Origin: Hemicentrotus pulcherrimus
Lineage: Eukaryota; Echinodermata; Echinoidea; Camarodonta; Strongylocentrotidae
DNA: 64,000 nucleotides
Direction of reading: 5' to 3'
NCBI GenBank assembly: GCA_003118195.1
Contig: BEXV01000446.1
Location: 127,313-191,312, forward strand
Shown: in pieces, positions 61,701 through 64,000 of the stretch
Layout of the letters: each line of letters begins with the position of its first letter
How positions within the stretch are numbered: position 1 is the first letter of the stretch
Position numbers and translations under genes: made by a program
Notes under the pieces: model-generated
Seen by the model: the letters and a program-made list of their open reading frames with translations, nothing else
Database searches by the model: none
Told to the model about the DNA's origin: nothing

Positions 61701-62759
61701 TATCTTGAACTAATATTTGGAGCTCAAGTTTAGAGCTGGTGAAAACATTATTTGTACCTTGGGGGCTATTTTCCCCGGATAAAAAATAGCGGGTTATTTG
61801 GCAAACTCAAGCTGATGAAGACAGGACTAGAGAAGTTCATGCAAGCAATAAAAATTTAAGTAAGGTGCTATAAATTCCCTTGTATGAGTGACAAATATGG
61901 TTAATAAAACCTTTGAAAATATAGAGCATGTTTCTGGAGGCGGTGAGAAAGAGACCAGCTGGGACCTTGGAATCCACAACATCATGATAACATGAGTAGG
62001 AGTACATGCTGTAATTAATCATTATGGAAGCATTATAAGGTGCTGGTTTAACATATTCATGTTGACACAAGTAGTCATTCACGAGAGCAAACATTTCACC
62101 TGTCTTTCATCCAATTCATACTTGAGTAGTGTAAACTGCCCCGATCTAAAAGTGATCTACAGTATGTTTCAACTAAAGAAGAATGTTTAACTATTGTCTT
62201 AAAATTCAAAATATCAGTTCCTGAAGTTAAATACCGTAGTTTTTACCATGGCACAGTGATTCTATCAGCAAAACAACAACAAGAAGCAGATAGCCATGAA
62301 AATTTCAAAAATAAATATGGTGAAAACACTAATGAATATAATGTAATAGATGATGCAGAAAGAACTCATGCAAACAAAAAGGTAATTTTACATGATTGAT
62401 GCAAAATGAAGTAATGAACAATAAAGAGGAAAACATAGAGAAAATGAATCTTGAGTATCAAAAGACTTGGGGCAAGATATAAAAGAGAATTATGGAGTAC
62501 AGGTTTTCAAGATATTTTTTATTAACAACTTACATGGCATTGGTGCAGCCAGTGATCTGTGAGACTGACTGGGATGTTGAGATGACTTTTGTATCATCCA
62601 TTGCTATGGTAACATTGCTGTAGCCCATAACTTCTTGGAGTAGTATCTTCAGCACCTGATTGGTGAATGCCTGGGATGGACGCCATGATGATGTACTGCC
62701 CCCTAACACCACAGGATAAACAGCCCCATCAACCACAAAATGCTGTTTAGACTCAAAAT
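16100..62759 (-). CDS. VKR: Receptor tyrosine kinase of the Venus kinase receptor type with an extra N-terminal OpuAC-like module (gene span, 19 exons seen, 5' end missing)
   Basis: Hand-spliced gene. Nineteen exons (listed separately as v1-v19) join in frame at every GT/AG junction into 1448 codons plus stop. Order seen: OpuAC-like class II binding-protein region (about residues 1-365), class I Venus-flytrap domain (366-800), single transmembrane helix (838-861), tyrosine kinase (about 900-1165), Ser-rich tail to 1448. The predicted product is a single-pass plasma-membrane receptor whose outer part binds a small ligand and whose inner part phosphorylates tyrosines. From family knowledge, Venus kinase receptors have a flytrap, one helix and an insulin-receptor-like kinase, and some respond to amino acids. 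The N-terminal module is additional. No convincing signal-peptide exon was found, so the start lies upstream or beyond the window. The donor of v12 is uncertain. Function is inferred. Confidence 0.85.
17013..18449. other. Receptor introns around v18; nothing notable
   Basis: Apart from exon v18 (17647-17854), the two introns (17013-17646 and 17855-18449) are AT-rich and show no repeats or ORFs worth noting. Confidence 0.6.
17647..17854 (-). CDS. v18: receptor exon, kinase C-lobe (PVRWMAPES)
   Basis: Acceptor CTCTGCAG, donor CATT/GTGAGT, 208 bp. It encodes [39 protein letters not shown] and [27 protein letters not shown] identifies a tyrosine-specific substrate loop and is close to insulin-receptor kinases. 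Joins v19 through a Leu codon. Confidence 0.95.
18450..18562 (-). CDS. v17: receptor exon, catalytic loop, DFG and activation loop
   Basis: Acceptor TATAACAG, donor AGAA/GTAAGT, 113 bp. With v16 it gives [11 protein letters not shown] (catalytic Asp at residue 1039, Asn 1044) and [17 protein letters not shown]. The activation loop has the Y...YY arrangement of insulin-receptor-type kinases (Tyr 1065, 1069, 1070). The usual HRDLAARN reads HRDLACRN, a Cys at residue 1042. All catalytic residues are present. Confidence 0.95.
18794..19075. repeat. GAT/GGT trinucleotide low-complexity tract
   Basis: GATGATGATGG-type triplets over 280 bp in the intron between v16 and v17. The resulting plus-strand ORFs (Asp/Gly-rich or Met/Val-rich) are composition artefacts. 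Confidence 0.9.
19249..19405 (-). CDS. v16: receptor exon, kinase C-lobe up to HRD
   Basis: Acceptor CCTTTAG, donor CATAG/GTGAGT, 157 bp. It begins [10 protein letters not shown], continues through a VYERN insert-like stretch, and ends [17 protein letters not shown], the helix that leads into the catalytic loop. A decayed copy of its first half lies at 19503-19605 in the upstream intron. Confidence 0.93.
19503..19605 (-). pseudogene. Decayed copy of the first half of exon v16
   Basis: Minus strand reads [20 protein letters not shown], then [10 protein letters not shown], closely matching v16 ([20 protein letters not shown]). The acceptor AG of v16 (TTTAG) is changed to TTTTG here and the copy stops before SDIASGL. 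It lies about 100 bp upstream of v16 in transcript order. A non-functional exon fragment. Confidence 0.8.
19686..20063. repeat. Two nearly identical 189-bp tandem copies
   Basis: 19686-19874 and 19875-20063 differ at only about one base (ACATGACAGAAT against ACATGAAAGAAT). Intronic, very recent duplication or assembly artefact. Confidence 0.92.
20406..20526 (-). CDS. v15: receptor exon, kinase alpha-C helix and hinge
   Basis: Acceptor TTTTTCAG, donor ATG/GTAAGG-like, 121 bp. It encodes [25 protein letters not shown], and [16 protein letters not shown] at the hinge. The Glu of SEA (residue 951) matches the Glu that salt-bridges the catalytic Lys. Highly similar to RTK N-lobes ('fl.EA.vMk.f.H.niv.LlGvc'). 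Confidence 0.93.
20527..21172. other. Receptor intron v14-v15; nothing notable
   Basis: 646 bp, AT-rich, no repeat or ORF recognised. Confidence 0.6.
21173..21416 (-). CDS. v14: receptor exon, juxtamembrane and kinase N-lobe (Gly loop, catalytic Lys)
   Basis: Acceptor CACCAG, donor AAG/GTGAGA, 244 bp. After a basic juxtamembrane stretch comes a 'W E M P R E N V' entry like insulin-receptor-type kinases, then [12 protein letters not shown] (residues 908-919) and VAVKTL with the catalytic Lys at 934. No Tyr is found between the helix and the kinase other than the first juxtamembrane residue (YDRK). Confidence 0.93.
21834..21925 (-). mobile_element. tRNA-derived SINE fragment (minus strand)
   Basis: Minus strand: GGGTTAGTGGTTTAGCAGTGG followed by GAGTTCAAACC (B box at 21866-21876), a degenerate tRNA-like head as in the copy at 46417. 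In the intron between v13 and v14. Confidence 0.55.
22051..22186 (-). CDS. v13: receptor exon, transmembrane helix
   Basis: Acceptor TGTTTCAG, donor AAG/GTATAC, 136 bp. It encodes [17 protein letters not shown] and then a hydrophobic run from AIALMN through [13 protein letters not shown], stopped by KRR. This is one helix of about 24 residues with a positive inside flank, placing the kinase in the cytosol. The two Cys before the helix may pair. Phase matches v14 (shared Arg codon). Confidence 0.9.
22517..22667 (-). CDS. v12: receptor exon, flytrap end and membrane-proximal stalk (donor uncertain)
   Basis: Acceptor CACTGCAG, then [20 protein letters not shown] and [19 protein letters not shown]. 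Three in-phase GT donors fit, each adding a G to complete the Gly codon of v13: after position 22517 (used here, ending PPKEALLG), 22556 (ending DGANG), and one further upstream in the exon (ending MWASG). Protein length differs by 13 or more residues and frame is preserved. The short stalk links the flytrap to the helix. Acceptor and core are confident; the 3' limit is not. Confidence 0.75.
24329..24720. repeat. Degenerate tandem repeat, three copies of about 130-155 bp
   Basis: The motif GGCTCATCAACATAATTCAC at 24329, with related copies at about 24451 and 24606, each followed by 'tgaaatac...' and 'caatcct.tgagaaa'. Overlapping small ORFs are artefacts. Confidence 0.65.
26449..28540. repeat. 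Dispersed direct repeat, four copies
   Basis: Copies start near 26449, 26742, 28218 and 28447 with GTTCTCTTTAATTTCCATTT, then 'caggtagctaa..tcataacaaattatcctt'. The second copy breaks off where the piggyBac-like element begins, suggesting that element landed in this repeat array. Confidence 0.65.
26796..28029. mobile_element. Non-autonomous piggyBac-like DNA transposon, 1234 bp
   Basis: Flanked on both sides by TTAA (26792-26795 and 28030-28033). Left end CCCTTTGAGAGCGAGCCCG; right end, read inward, CACTTTGGAGACGACGGGC: imperfect inverted termini. TTAA target duplication and a C(C/A)CTTTG start are typical of piggyBac. Base composition differs from the flanks (more GC, including a GGACGCGCGCGTACGCGTCC palindrome near 27713). 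No transposase ORF is present. Confidence 0.75.
32011..32100. repeat. Small palindromic element (GCCAGAAGG family)
   Basis: Left arm GAGAGCCAGAAGGACATTA, right arm TAATGCCCTTCTGGCTCT, able to form a hairpin. Related copies at 45581-45652, 15647-15720 and a fragment near 14880. Confidence 0.75.
34306..34426 (-). CDS. v11: receptor exon, flytrap FxGVTGxVxF motif
   Basis: Acceptor ATCACAG, donor ACG/GTAAGA, 121 bp. It encodes [20 protein letters not shown] and then [11 protein letters not shown]. 'sF.GvtG.vkF...gdR....' is the closing motif of flytrap domains just before the C-terminal strand. Phase 0 at its end leads into IIGSYIPD of v12 across an 11.6 kb intron. Confidence 0.9.
34427..38295. 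other. Receptor intron v10-v11; no gene recognised
   Basis: Holds the 327-bp inverted-repeat element and a decayed SINE at about 37870-37985 (CAGTGGTCTCACAATC ... GTGCCCTACGATAAGGCATT). A C/G-rich patch lies at 37290-37360. ORFs at 35240-35870 and 37423-37954 have no recognisable domains or exon logic. Confidence 0.6.
34791..35117. mobile_element. Inverted-repeat element (MITE-like), 327 bp
   Basis: Both ends read ATGACCAGGGG.GTGTTTCACA inward, and homology of the arms continues for about 80 bp (34791-34870 against 35040-35117 reversed). No coding content. In the intron between v10 and v11. Confidence 0.85.
38296..38423 (-). CDS. v10: receptor exon, flytrap helix [15 protein letters not shown]
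   Basis: Acceptor CTTGTAG, donor CAG/GTAATG, 128 bp. It encodes [20 protein letters not shown] and ends SSQQTIR with v11. 'a.YDavwa.A.ALd' is a hallmark helix of class I flytrap (ANF-receptor) domains. Phase matches v9 (0) and v11 (two bases carried). Confidence 0.9.
38588..38671. mobile_element. Short inverted-repeat element, about 84 bp
   Basis: It starts AACCCTTTGCTTCTGGAACC and ends GTAGTCAAAGGGTTAAC. A relative at 44579-44657 begins TTAATCCATTGCCTACATGA and ends TTGTCAGTGGGTTAA. Ends resemble piggyBac-type TTAA elements, but the copies are too short to be sure. Confidence 0.5.
38969..39023. repeat. (CT)n microsatellite
   Basis: About 26 CT units with one interruption, in the intron between v9 and v10. 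ORFs across it are artefacts. Confidence 0.95.
39554..39835 (-). CDS. v9: receptor exon, flytrap lobe 2
   Basis: Acceptor CTTTCAG, donor GAG/GTGAGA, 282 bp, exactly 94 codons. It starts [20 protein letters not shown], like 'glyG..yvWfl.gwy' in GABA-B receptors. It then encodes an Asn-containing, less conserved stretch, [20 protein letters not shown] and a [12 protein letters not shown] end. Phase 0 on both sides. Confidence 0.9.
40081..40265 (+). mobile_element. tRNA-derived SINE copy
   Basis: TGAGTGGTAAGCCAGTGG (A-box region), GGGTTTGAAAC (B box near 40127), then GTGCCCTTTGGTTACAAGGC and AGGTCCCTTGGAGAGGACTT, a tail shared with the copy at 46417. Confidence 0.7.
40289..40467. repeat. Direct repeat pair with C runs
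   Basis: ATCAAAGCAACTATCAAACT occurs at about 40291 and 40399, each followed by 'catatca.', 'gactttcaa' and a poly-C run. Two copies about 108 bp apart. Confidence 0.8.
40544..40823 (-). CDS. v8: receptor exon, flytrap lobe 2
   Basis: Acceptor CTCTCCAG, donor CAG/GTGGGT, 280 bp. It encodes [20 protein letters not shown], a helix with [16 protein letters not shown], and [20 protein letters not shown]. 'l...FgW...ails' followed by an 'i.ivg....va..lcea.k' strand-helix matches flytrap lobe 2. Phase 0 at its end matches v9, which starts [10 protein letters not shown]. It is separated from v7 by a 7.4 kb intron. Confidence 0.9.
41144..41571. repeat. Four identical 107-bp tandem copies
   Basis: AAAGAATTAAAGAACAAGAG recurs at 41144, 41251, 41358 and 41465. 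The four units appear identical over their length, each ending TTCATTCAGAACCATATC or similar. Perfect identity implies very recent amplification or an assembly artefact. Confidence 0.95.
44579..44657. mobile_element. Second copy of the short TTAA-ended element
   Basis: Shares CCAGYTGGCCY, ATGGAAATGAA-like and the inverted CAGTGGGTTAA end with 38588-38671. In the intron between v7 and v8. Confidence 0.5.
45581..45652. repeat. Small palindromic element (GCCAGAAGG family)
   Basis: Left arm TTGAGAGCCAGAGGGACAGT, right arm ATGCCCTTCTGGCCCTCAGC. Same family as 32011-32100. Confidence 0.7.
46417..46625 (+). mobile_element. tRNA-derived SINE, best copy in the window
   Basis: A box TGGCTCAGTGG (46427-46437) and B box GGTTCAAAACC (46470-46480), then a body containing GTGCCCTTTGGTAAGGCATT and CAAGTCCCTCAGAGAAGACT. 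The head looks like a tRNA gene with a broken acceptor stem, so it is a SINE and not a tRNA gene. Confidence 0.8.
46910..47440. repeat. Degenerate tandem repeat, three copies
   Basis: CTTGAAATCAGTAGAGA-type motif near 46919, 47172 and 47355, each followed by a 'cccag.agagaaaatgt' block and 'tgtcat.cc'. Unit about 185-250 bp. Confidence 0.7.
47546..47879. mobile_element. Inverted-repeat element with ATACCGTATTT ends, interrupted by a gap
   Basis: Left end ATACCGTATTTGCCGGTG, right end read inward ATACCGTATTTTCCGGTGT; inner parts with ACGCCGCA also mirror each other. The centre (47627-47734) is 108 N between an A run and a T-rich run, as expected when a hairpin breaks assembly. Confidence 0.8.
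47627..47734. other. Assembly gap (108 N)
   Basis: Run of N inside the inverted-repeat element. ORFs translated through it as X are meaningless. Confidence 1.
48201..48363 (-). CDS. v7: receptor exon, flytrap ligand-pocket motif
   Basis: Acceptor GCGATAG, donor AATG/GTGAGC, 163 bp. It encodes [14 protein letters not shown] and then [20 protein letters not shown], ending [10 protein letters not shown]. The pair 'GPmCSSea' and 'vSY.s.SpsLs....YpyfFRT.P' is the classic lobe 1 ligand-binding signature of GABA-B-like flytraps, where the Ser after the Cys contacts the amino-acid part of the ligand. The last codon becomes Cys with the first base of v8. Confidence 0.9.
48460..48925 (-). pseudogene. 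Three decayed tandem copies of the 3' half of exon v6 with its donor
   Basis: Next to v6 (donor side ATTACCTGCAAGTGACTGGC on the plus strand), similar sequences start at about 48464, 48614 and 48836. The 48836 copy is closest: minus strand reads [15 protein letters not shown] and then [12 protein letters not shown] with the same GCAG/GTAATT donor, but the first half of the exon is missing. The older copies keep only CTTACCTGCAAGTAAC or similar and the GTTTCCATGGA block. Confidence 0.75.
48989..49222 (-). CDS. v6: receptor exon, start of the Venus-flytrap domain
   Basis: Acceptor ATCTGCAG, donor GCAG/GTAATT, 234 bp. It encodes [10 protein letters not shown], then a helix [19 protein letters not shown] and [20 protein letters not shown]. 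'LGGLF', the AIDAVN helix and the following strand with a Cys-containing turn are the start of class I flytrap (ANF/GABA-B type) domains. Three decayed copies of its second half lie downstream in the next intron (48460-48925). Phase fits v5 and v7. Confidence 0.88.
49223..50733. other. Receptor introns around v5; nothing notable
   Basis: Introns 49223-49769 and 50016-50733 show no repeats or ORFs beyond shadows of exon v5. Confidence 0.6.
49770..50015 (-). CDS. v5: receptor exon, end of the OpuAC-like domain
   Basis: Acceptor ATGTAG, donor AGTG/GTAAGT, 246 bp. It encodes [15 protein letters not shown], a predicted helix [15 protein letters not shown], and [21 protein letters not shown] final 'a..Wv..n...W.pWi' is typical of the C-terminal helix of OpuAC-type domains, so this exon probably closes the first binding module. 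It joins v6 through a shared Gly codon, IPSG followed by IKRTILLGG, which is the module boundary. Confidence 0.82.
50734..50943 (-). CDS. v4: receptor exon, OpuAC-like second lobe
   Basis: Acceptor TTTCAATAG, donor GCAG/GTAAGA, 210 bp. It encodes [20 protein letters not shown] and then [12 protein letters not shown], which resembles the 'vfyWWTPd.lf' strand of bacterial glycine-betaine binding proteins that closes the cleft. A 70-bp copy of the first part of this exon with its acceptor lies just upstream (51003-51073). Phase with v3 and v5 is correct. Confidence 0.82.
51003..51073 (-). pseudogene. Duplicated acceptor and first bases of exon v4
   Basis: CAGTTTGTCAAAGTTGGATT and the acceptor region TTCTATTGAAACATGAATAA recur 77 bp from their place at the 5' edge of v4, almost unchanged. 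The copy lacks the rest of the exon. Confidence 0.85.
52046..52640. repeat. Degenerate tandem repeat with TATCTTCAAATAATCAATA core
   Basis: Core at about 52098, 52211, 52361 and 52517, with flanking 'gctgatt.gg.taagata.atag' before and 'ttgaatta.aatga' after. Unit about 115-155 bp. It ends in the (AT)n run. Confidence 0.7.
52702..52739. repeat. (AT)n microsatellite
   Basis: About 19 AT units, ending at an N, so the true length is unknown. Confidence 0.95.
54389..54666 (-). CDS. v3: receptor exon, OpuAC-like region with a cysteine-rich loop
   Basis: Acceptor TGTCTAG, donor CCGG/GTACAG, 278 bp. It begins [18 protein letters not shown], continues VDHWRVLQ, then has a cysteine cluster around [17 protein letters not shown] before [10 protein letters not shown]. 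The cysteines suit a disulphide-bonded extracellular loop. GC content is clearly higher than in the flanking introns. Adjoining codons with v2 (Arg) and v4 (Glu) are completed correctly. Confidence 0.82.
54667..55157. other. Receptor intron v2-v3; nothing notable
   Basis: 491 bp, AT-rich. The 74-codon minus ORF here has no exon logic. Confidence 0.6.
55158..55295 (-). CDS. v2: receptor exon, OpuAC-like region
   Basis: Acceptor CTGCAG, donor AG/GTGAGG, 138 bp. It encodes [18 protein letters not shown] and ends [11 protein letters not shown], continuing into FGWYV of v3. The pattern 'aevW ... dlG.iG..r.GWyv' is what I know from OpuAC-like binding domains. Phase matches both neighbours: it receives two bases from v1 and gives two to v3. 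The peptide has no stop, and the fit on both sides supports the exon. Confidence 0.8.
58378..59110. repeat. Tandem repeat of about 190-210 bp, three copies
   Basis: CATATCCAAATAAAA-type motif at about 58386, 58591 and 58772, followed by 'gtcttacaacc.cattgca', GAGGTCCAGATCAGCTGAAG and 'aagactaggagctt'. The third copy is split by the hairpin element 58871-59015. Confidence 0.8.
58871..59015. mobile_element. Hairpin element (MITE-like), 145 bp
   Basis: Left end GGCCCTGTTTAATAAAAACT, right end read inward GGCCCTGTTTCATATAACTT, with TTGTTATCAATAACAAG inside. The flanking tandem repeat resumes on the other side with GAGATCAGCTGAAGATTG, showing insertion. Confidence 0.85.
59980..61150. repeat. Degenerate tandem repeat of about 150-200 bp, seven copies
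   Basis: Core 'gtgactcaa..at.taacagcatgaggagttc' near 60108, 60265, 60471, 60568, 60748, 60920 and 61097, then 'gctc.gaatttgggctc.ttttaattgc' and GGGGAAACACA. Intronic. Confidence 0.75.
61470..61826. mobile_element. Inverted-repeat element with AAATAGC..GCTATTT palindromes
   Basis: Left end TCATCAGCTCTAGTTTGCCA, right end read inward TCATCAGCTTGAGTTTGCCA, both followed by AAATA.CC.GCTATTT. Similar AAATAGCAGGCTATTT palindromes recur inside (61500, 61540, 61573, 61630). No ORF. Confidence 0.78.
62534..62759 (-). CDS. v1: first visible receptor exon, OpuAC-like lobe start
   Basis: The acceptor follows a long pyrimidine tract and reads TTACAG; the donor is AT/GTAAGT. The exon starts with two bases completing a codon from an unseen exon and encodes 74 full residues. 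VVLGG followed by [10 protein letters not shown] and [14 protein letters not shown] resembles the start of lobe 1 of glycine-betaine-type binding proteins, where a beta strand and a helix carrying QEVMGY precede the ligand pocket. The last codon is completed by v2 to give TNAMCEE. It is separated from v2 by 7.2 kb. The family assignment rests on motif resemblance. Confidence 0.75.
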
Positions 62760-64000
62760 CTGTAAGAACAATGACAGAGAGAGAGAGAGGATTTTTGTAA
62801 ATATGCCATCTTCCAAAATGAATATAATATGTTAAGTTATGTTCTGAAACACTTGATATAGAGAAACAAAAATGGAAGGGGCTCAATAACAAGCACATGT
62901 ATCAAGGTAAGTCGAAATTACTTGTGCAATACATTACATACCACATCTCAGATTTCAGTATATCTCATCAAACCAAATATGAAGTGAAATGACAACTTTG
63001 ATGTCAATTTATGACATCAGATACTTAGTGACATAAAGGACACCAATAGACACTCAGGTATATAATACTGATCTTGTGTAGATAGCACTGATCTCGAGTA
63101 GATAGCACTGATCTCGAGTAGATAGCACTGATCTCGAGTAGATAGCACTGATTTCGGGCAGATAGCACTGATCTTGTGTAGATAACACTGATCTCGAGTA
63201 GATGGCACTGATCTCGAGTAGATAGCACTGATCTTGAGTAGATAGTATTGATCTTTGGTAGATAGAACTGATCTCGAGTAGATAGCTATGATCTTGAGTA
63301 GATAGCATTGATCTCGAGTGGTTAGCACTGATCTCGAGTAGATGCACTGATCTGGAGTAGTTAGCACTGATCTCTAGTAGATAGCACTGACCTTGAGTAG
63401 ATGATATAGTTCTTTAATAATGAGATAGCAATCATAATATTTATTTTATATGGACAGTGTACAGACGATTTTCTGAGTATTAATCTCTAAATGAAAGTAC
63501 TGAACTGAACAGGTTTAATTGATGATCCCTTGCTTTCCGAGACACTCTGAAAACATTTCTCATTGAGATATCTAACTGGGACTTGTGTCTCAATCTCAAT
63601 ATGCACATTACCAGAGTTAAACTTTATTTATGGGCAAACTGTCAAACATAGTCAGAGAAGGAGGTAAAACTATACTGATCTTTGTACATAAACATGAGTG
63701 ATCTTGACCATGACCAAAAATGCACAAATGTATAGATAAGCCCTGAGAATTATAATCCTACACCGAGTCCCACTCTCCTGTTTCACTTTTGGTACAACAA
63801 TTTAAAAACTTTCATCACCTCTCTTCCGCTACATGTATCTCTTTCCAAATCCCCAGTCCATTCAGTCACATGAAACACCACAGTGAGAGAAAAAAACCTG
63901 ATTTTTGTGTGAATCTTGTCGAGGTGTAATCTGTGGACTTCCTGAGGTTGATGACAGATAAAGGGAGCTCCATTGGAAGGATCAGGTATCATTTGTCACA
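62760..64000. other. Unassigned sequence upstream of the first visible receptor exon
   Basis: Apart from the minisatellite no gene is seen. The exon carrying the receptor's start codon and signal peptide should be here or beyond the window; I found no ATG with a hydrophobic leader and an in-phase donor (one base carried). Confidence 0.5.
63062..63402. repeat. Minisatellite, about 17 copies of a 20-bp unit
   Basis: Unit GATAGCACTGATCTCGAGTA with small changes. Because 20 is not a multiple of 3, all three minus frames stay open and give similar repeated peptides (SRSVLSTRDQCYLLEISAIY in permutation). These ORFs are artefacts. Confidence 0.95.

Larger units (their letters stand above)
55296..62533. 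other. Receptor intron v1-v2, repeat-rich, no gene recognised
   Basis: 7.2 kb. Left part (55.3-58.3 kb) shows nothing clear. 58378-59110 is a three-copy tandem repeat with an inserted hairpin element; 59980-61150 is a seven-copy repeat; 61470-61826 is an inverted-repeat element. The 108-codon plus-strand ORF at 59603 and others have no recognisable domains. Confidence 0.6.

Noticed and set aside
62534..62898. Start of the receptor at the upstream in-frame ATG (MCLLLSPF...)
   Set aside because: Although hydrophobic at first, the reading crosses a strong pyrimidine tract and acceptor; it is better explained as intron.
63017..63367. Minus-strand ORFs of 67-116 codons with repeated SRSVLSTRDQC
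   Set aside because: Minisatellite read in three frames; no start context, no exon logic.
63783..63992. Candidate first exon of the receptor (69-codon ORF)
   Set aside because: No hydrophobic leader and no donor that leaves the single base needed by v1; kept only as unassigned sequence.

Overview
The window is animal nuclear DNA: AT-rich, with small exons separated by introns of 0.1 to 12 kb, consensus GT/AG splice sites, and introns full of short repeats and inverted-repeat elements. Gene content points to a non-vertebrate deuterostome, most likely an echinoderm such as a sea urchin. This is inference, because receptor kinases with a Venus-flytrap ectodomain are known from invertebrates (including sea urchin) and absent from vertebrates. 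No bacterial operon, tRNA, rRNA or CRISPR was seen.

Two protein-coding genes can be reconstructed by hand, both on the minus strand. (1) At 2980-6831 lies a compact ten-exon gene for a protein-kinase-like protein of about 568 residues. It has a coiled coil, then a Ser/Thr/Pro-rich linker with TPETAP-type repeats, then a kinase domain whose HRD motif reads MND. A truncated second copy of its last exon (1509-1651) lies in a 1.4 kb tandem duplication just downstream. (2) From 62759 down to 16100 run 19 exons of a large receptor tyrosine kinase. They join in frame at every junction into 1448 codons, and the 5' end lies beyond the right edge or was not recognised.

The receptor is the most interesting object. 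Its order is: an N-terminal region resembling the glycine-betaine (OpuAC-type, class II) periplasmic binding protein, about residues 1-365; a class I Venus-flytrap/ANF-type domain like that of GABA-B receptors, about 366-800; one transmembrane helix, about 838-861; an insulin-receptor-like tyrosine kinase, about 900-1165; and a Ser-rich basic tail with a late SLYVTL (ITIM-like) motif. The last four parts define the Venus kinase receptor (VKR) family. The extra N-terminal binding module is not part of the VKR architecture as I know it and suggests a receptor with two stacked nutrient-sensor modules.

Region by region: 1-3133 tandem duplication; 2980-6831 kinase gene; 6832-8220 upstream flank with CRE-like and CCAAT boxes; 8.2-10.9 kb direct repeats, purine-rich DNA and a C-rich degenerate repeat; 10.9-16.1 kb 3' flank of the receptor gene; 16.1-22.7 kb receptor exons for tail, kinase and transmembrane segment; 22.7-34.3 kb a large intron with a piggyBac-like element (26796-28029); 34.3-50.9 kb Venus-flytrap exons and the last OpuAC-like exons; 54.4-62.8 kb the remaining OpuAC-like exons; 62.8-64 kb a 20-bp minisatellite and unassigned sequence. 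The receptor gene also carries several partial, decayed copies of its own exons (beside exons 4, 6 and 16).
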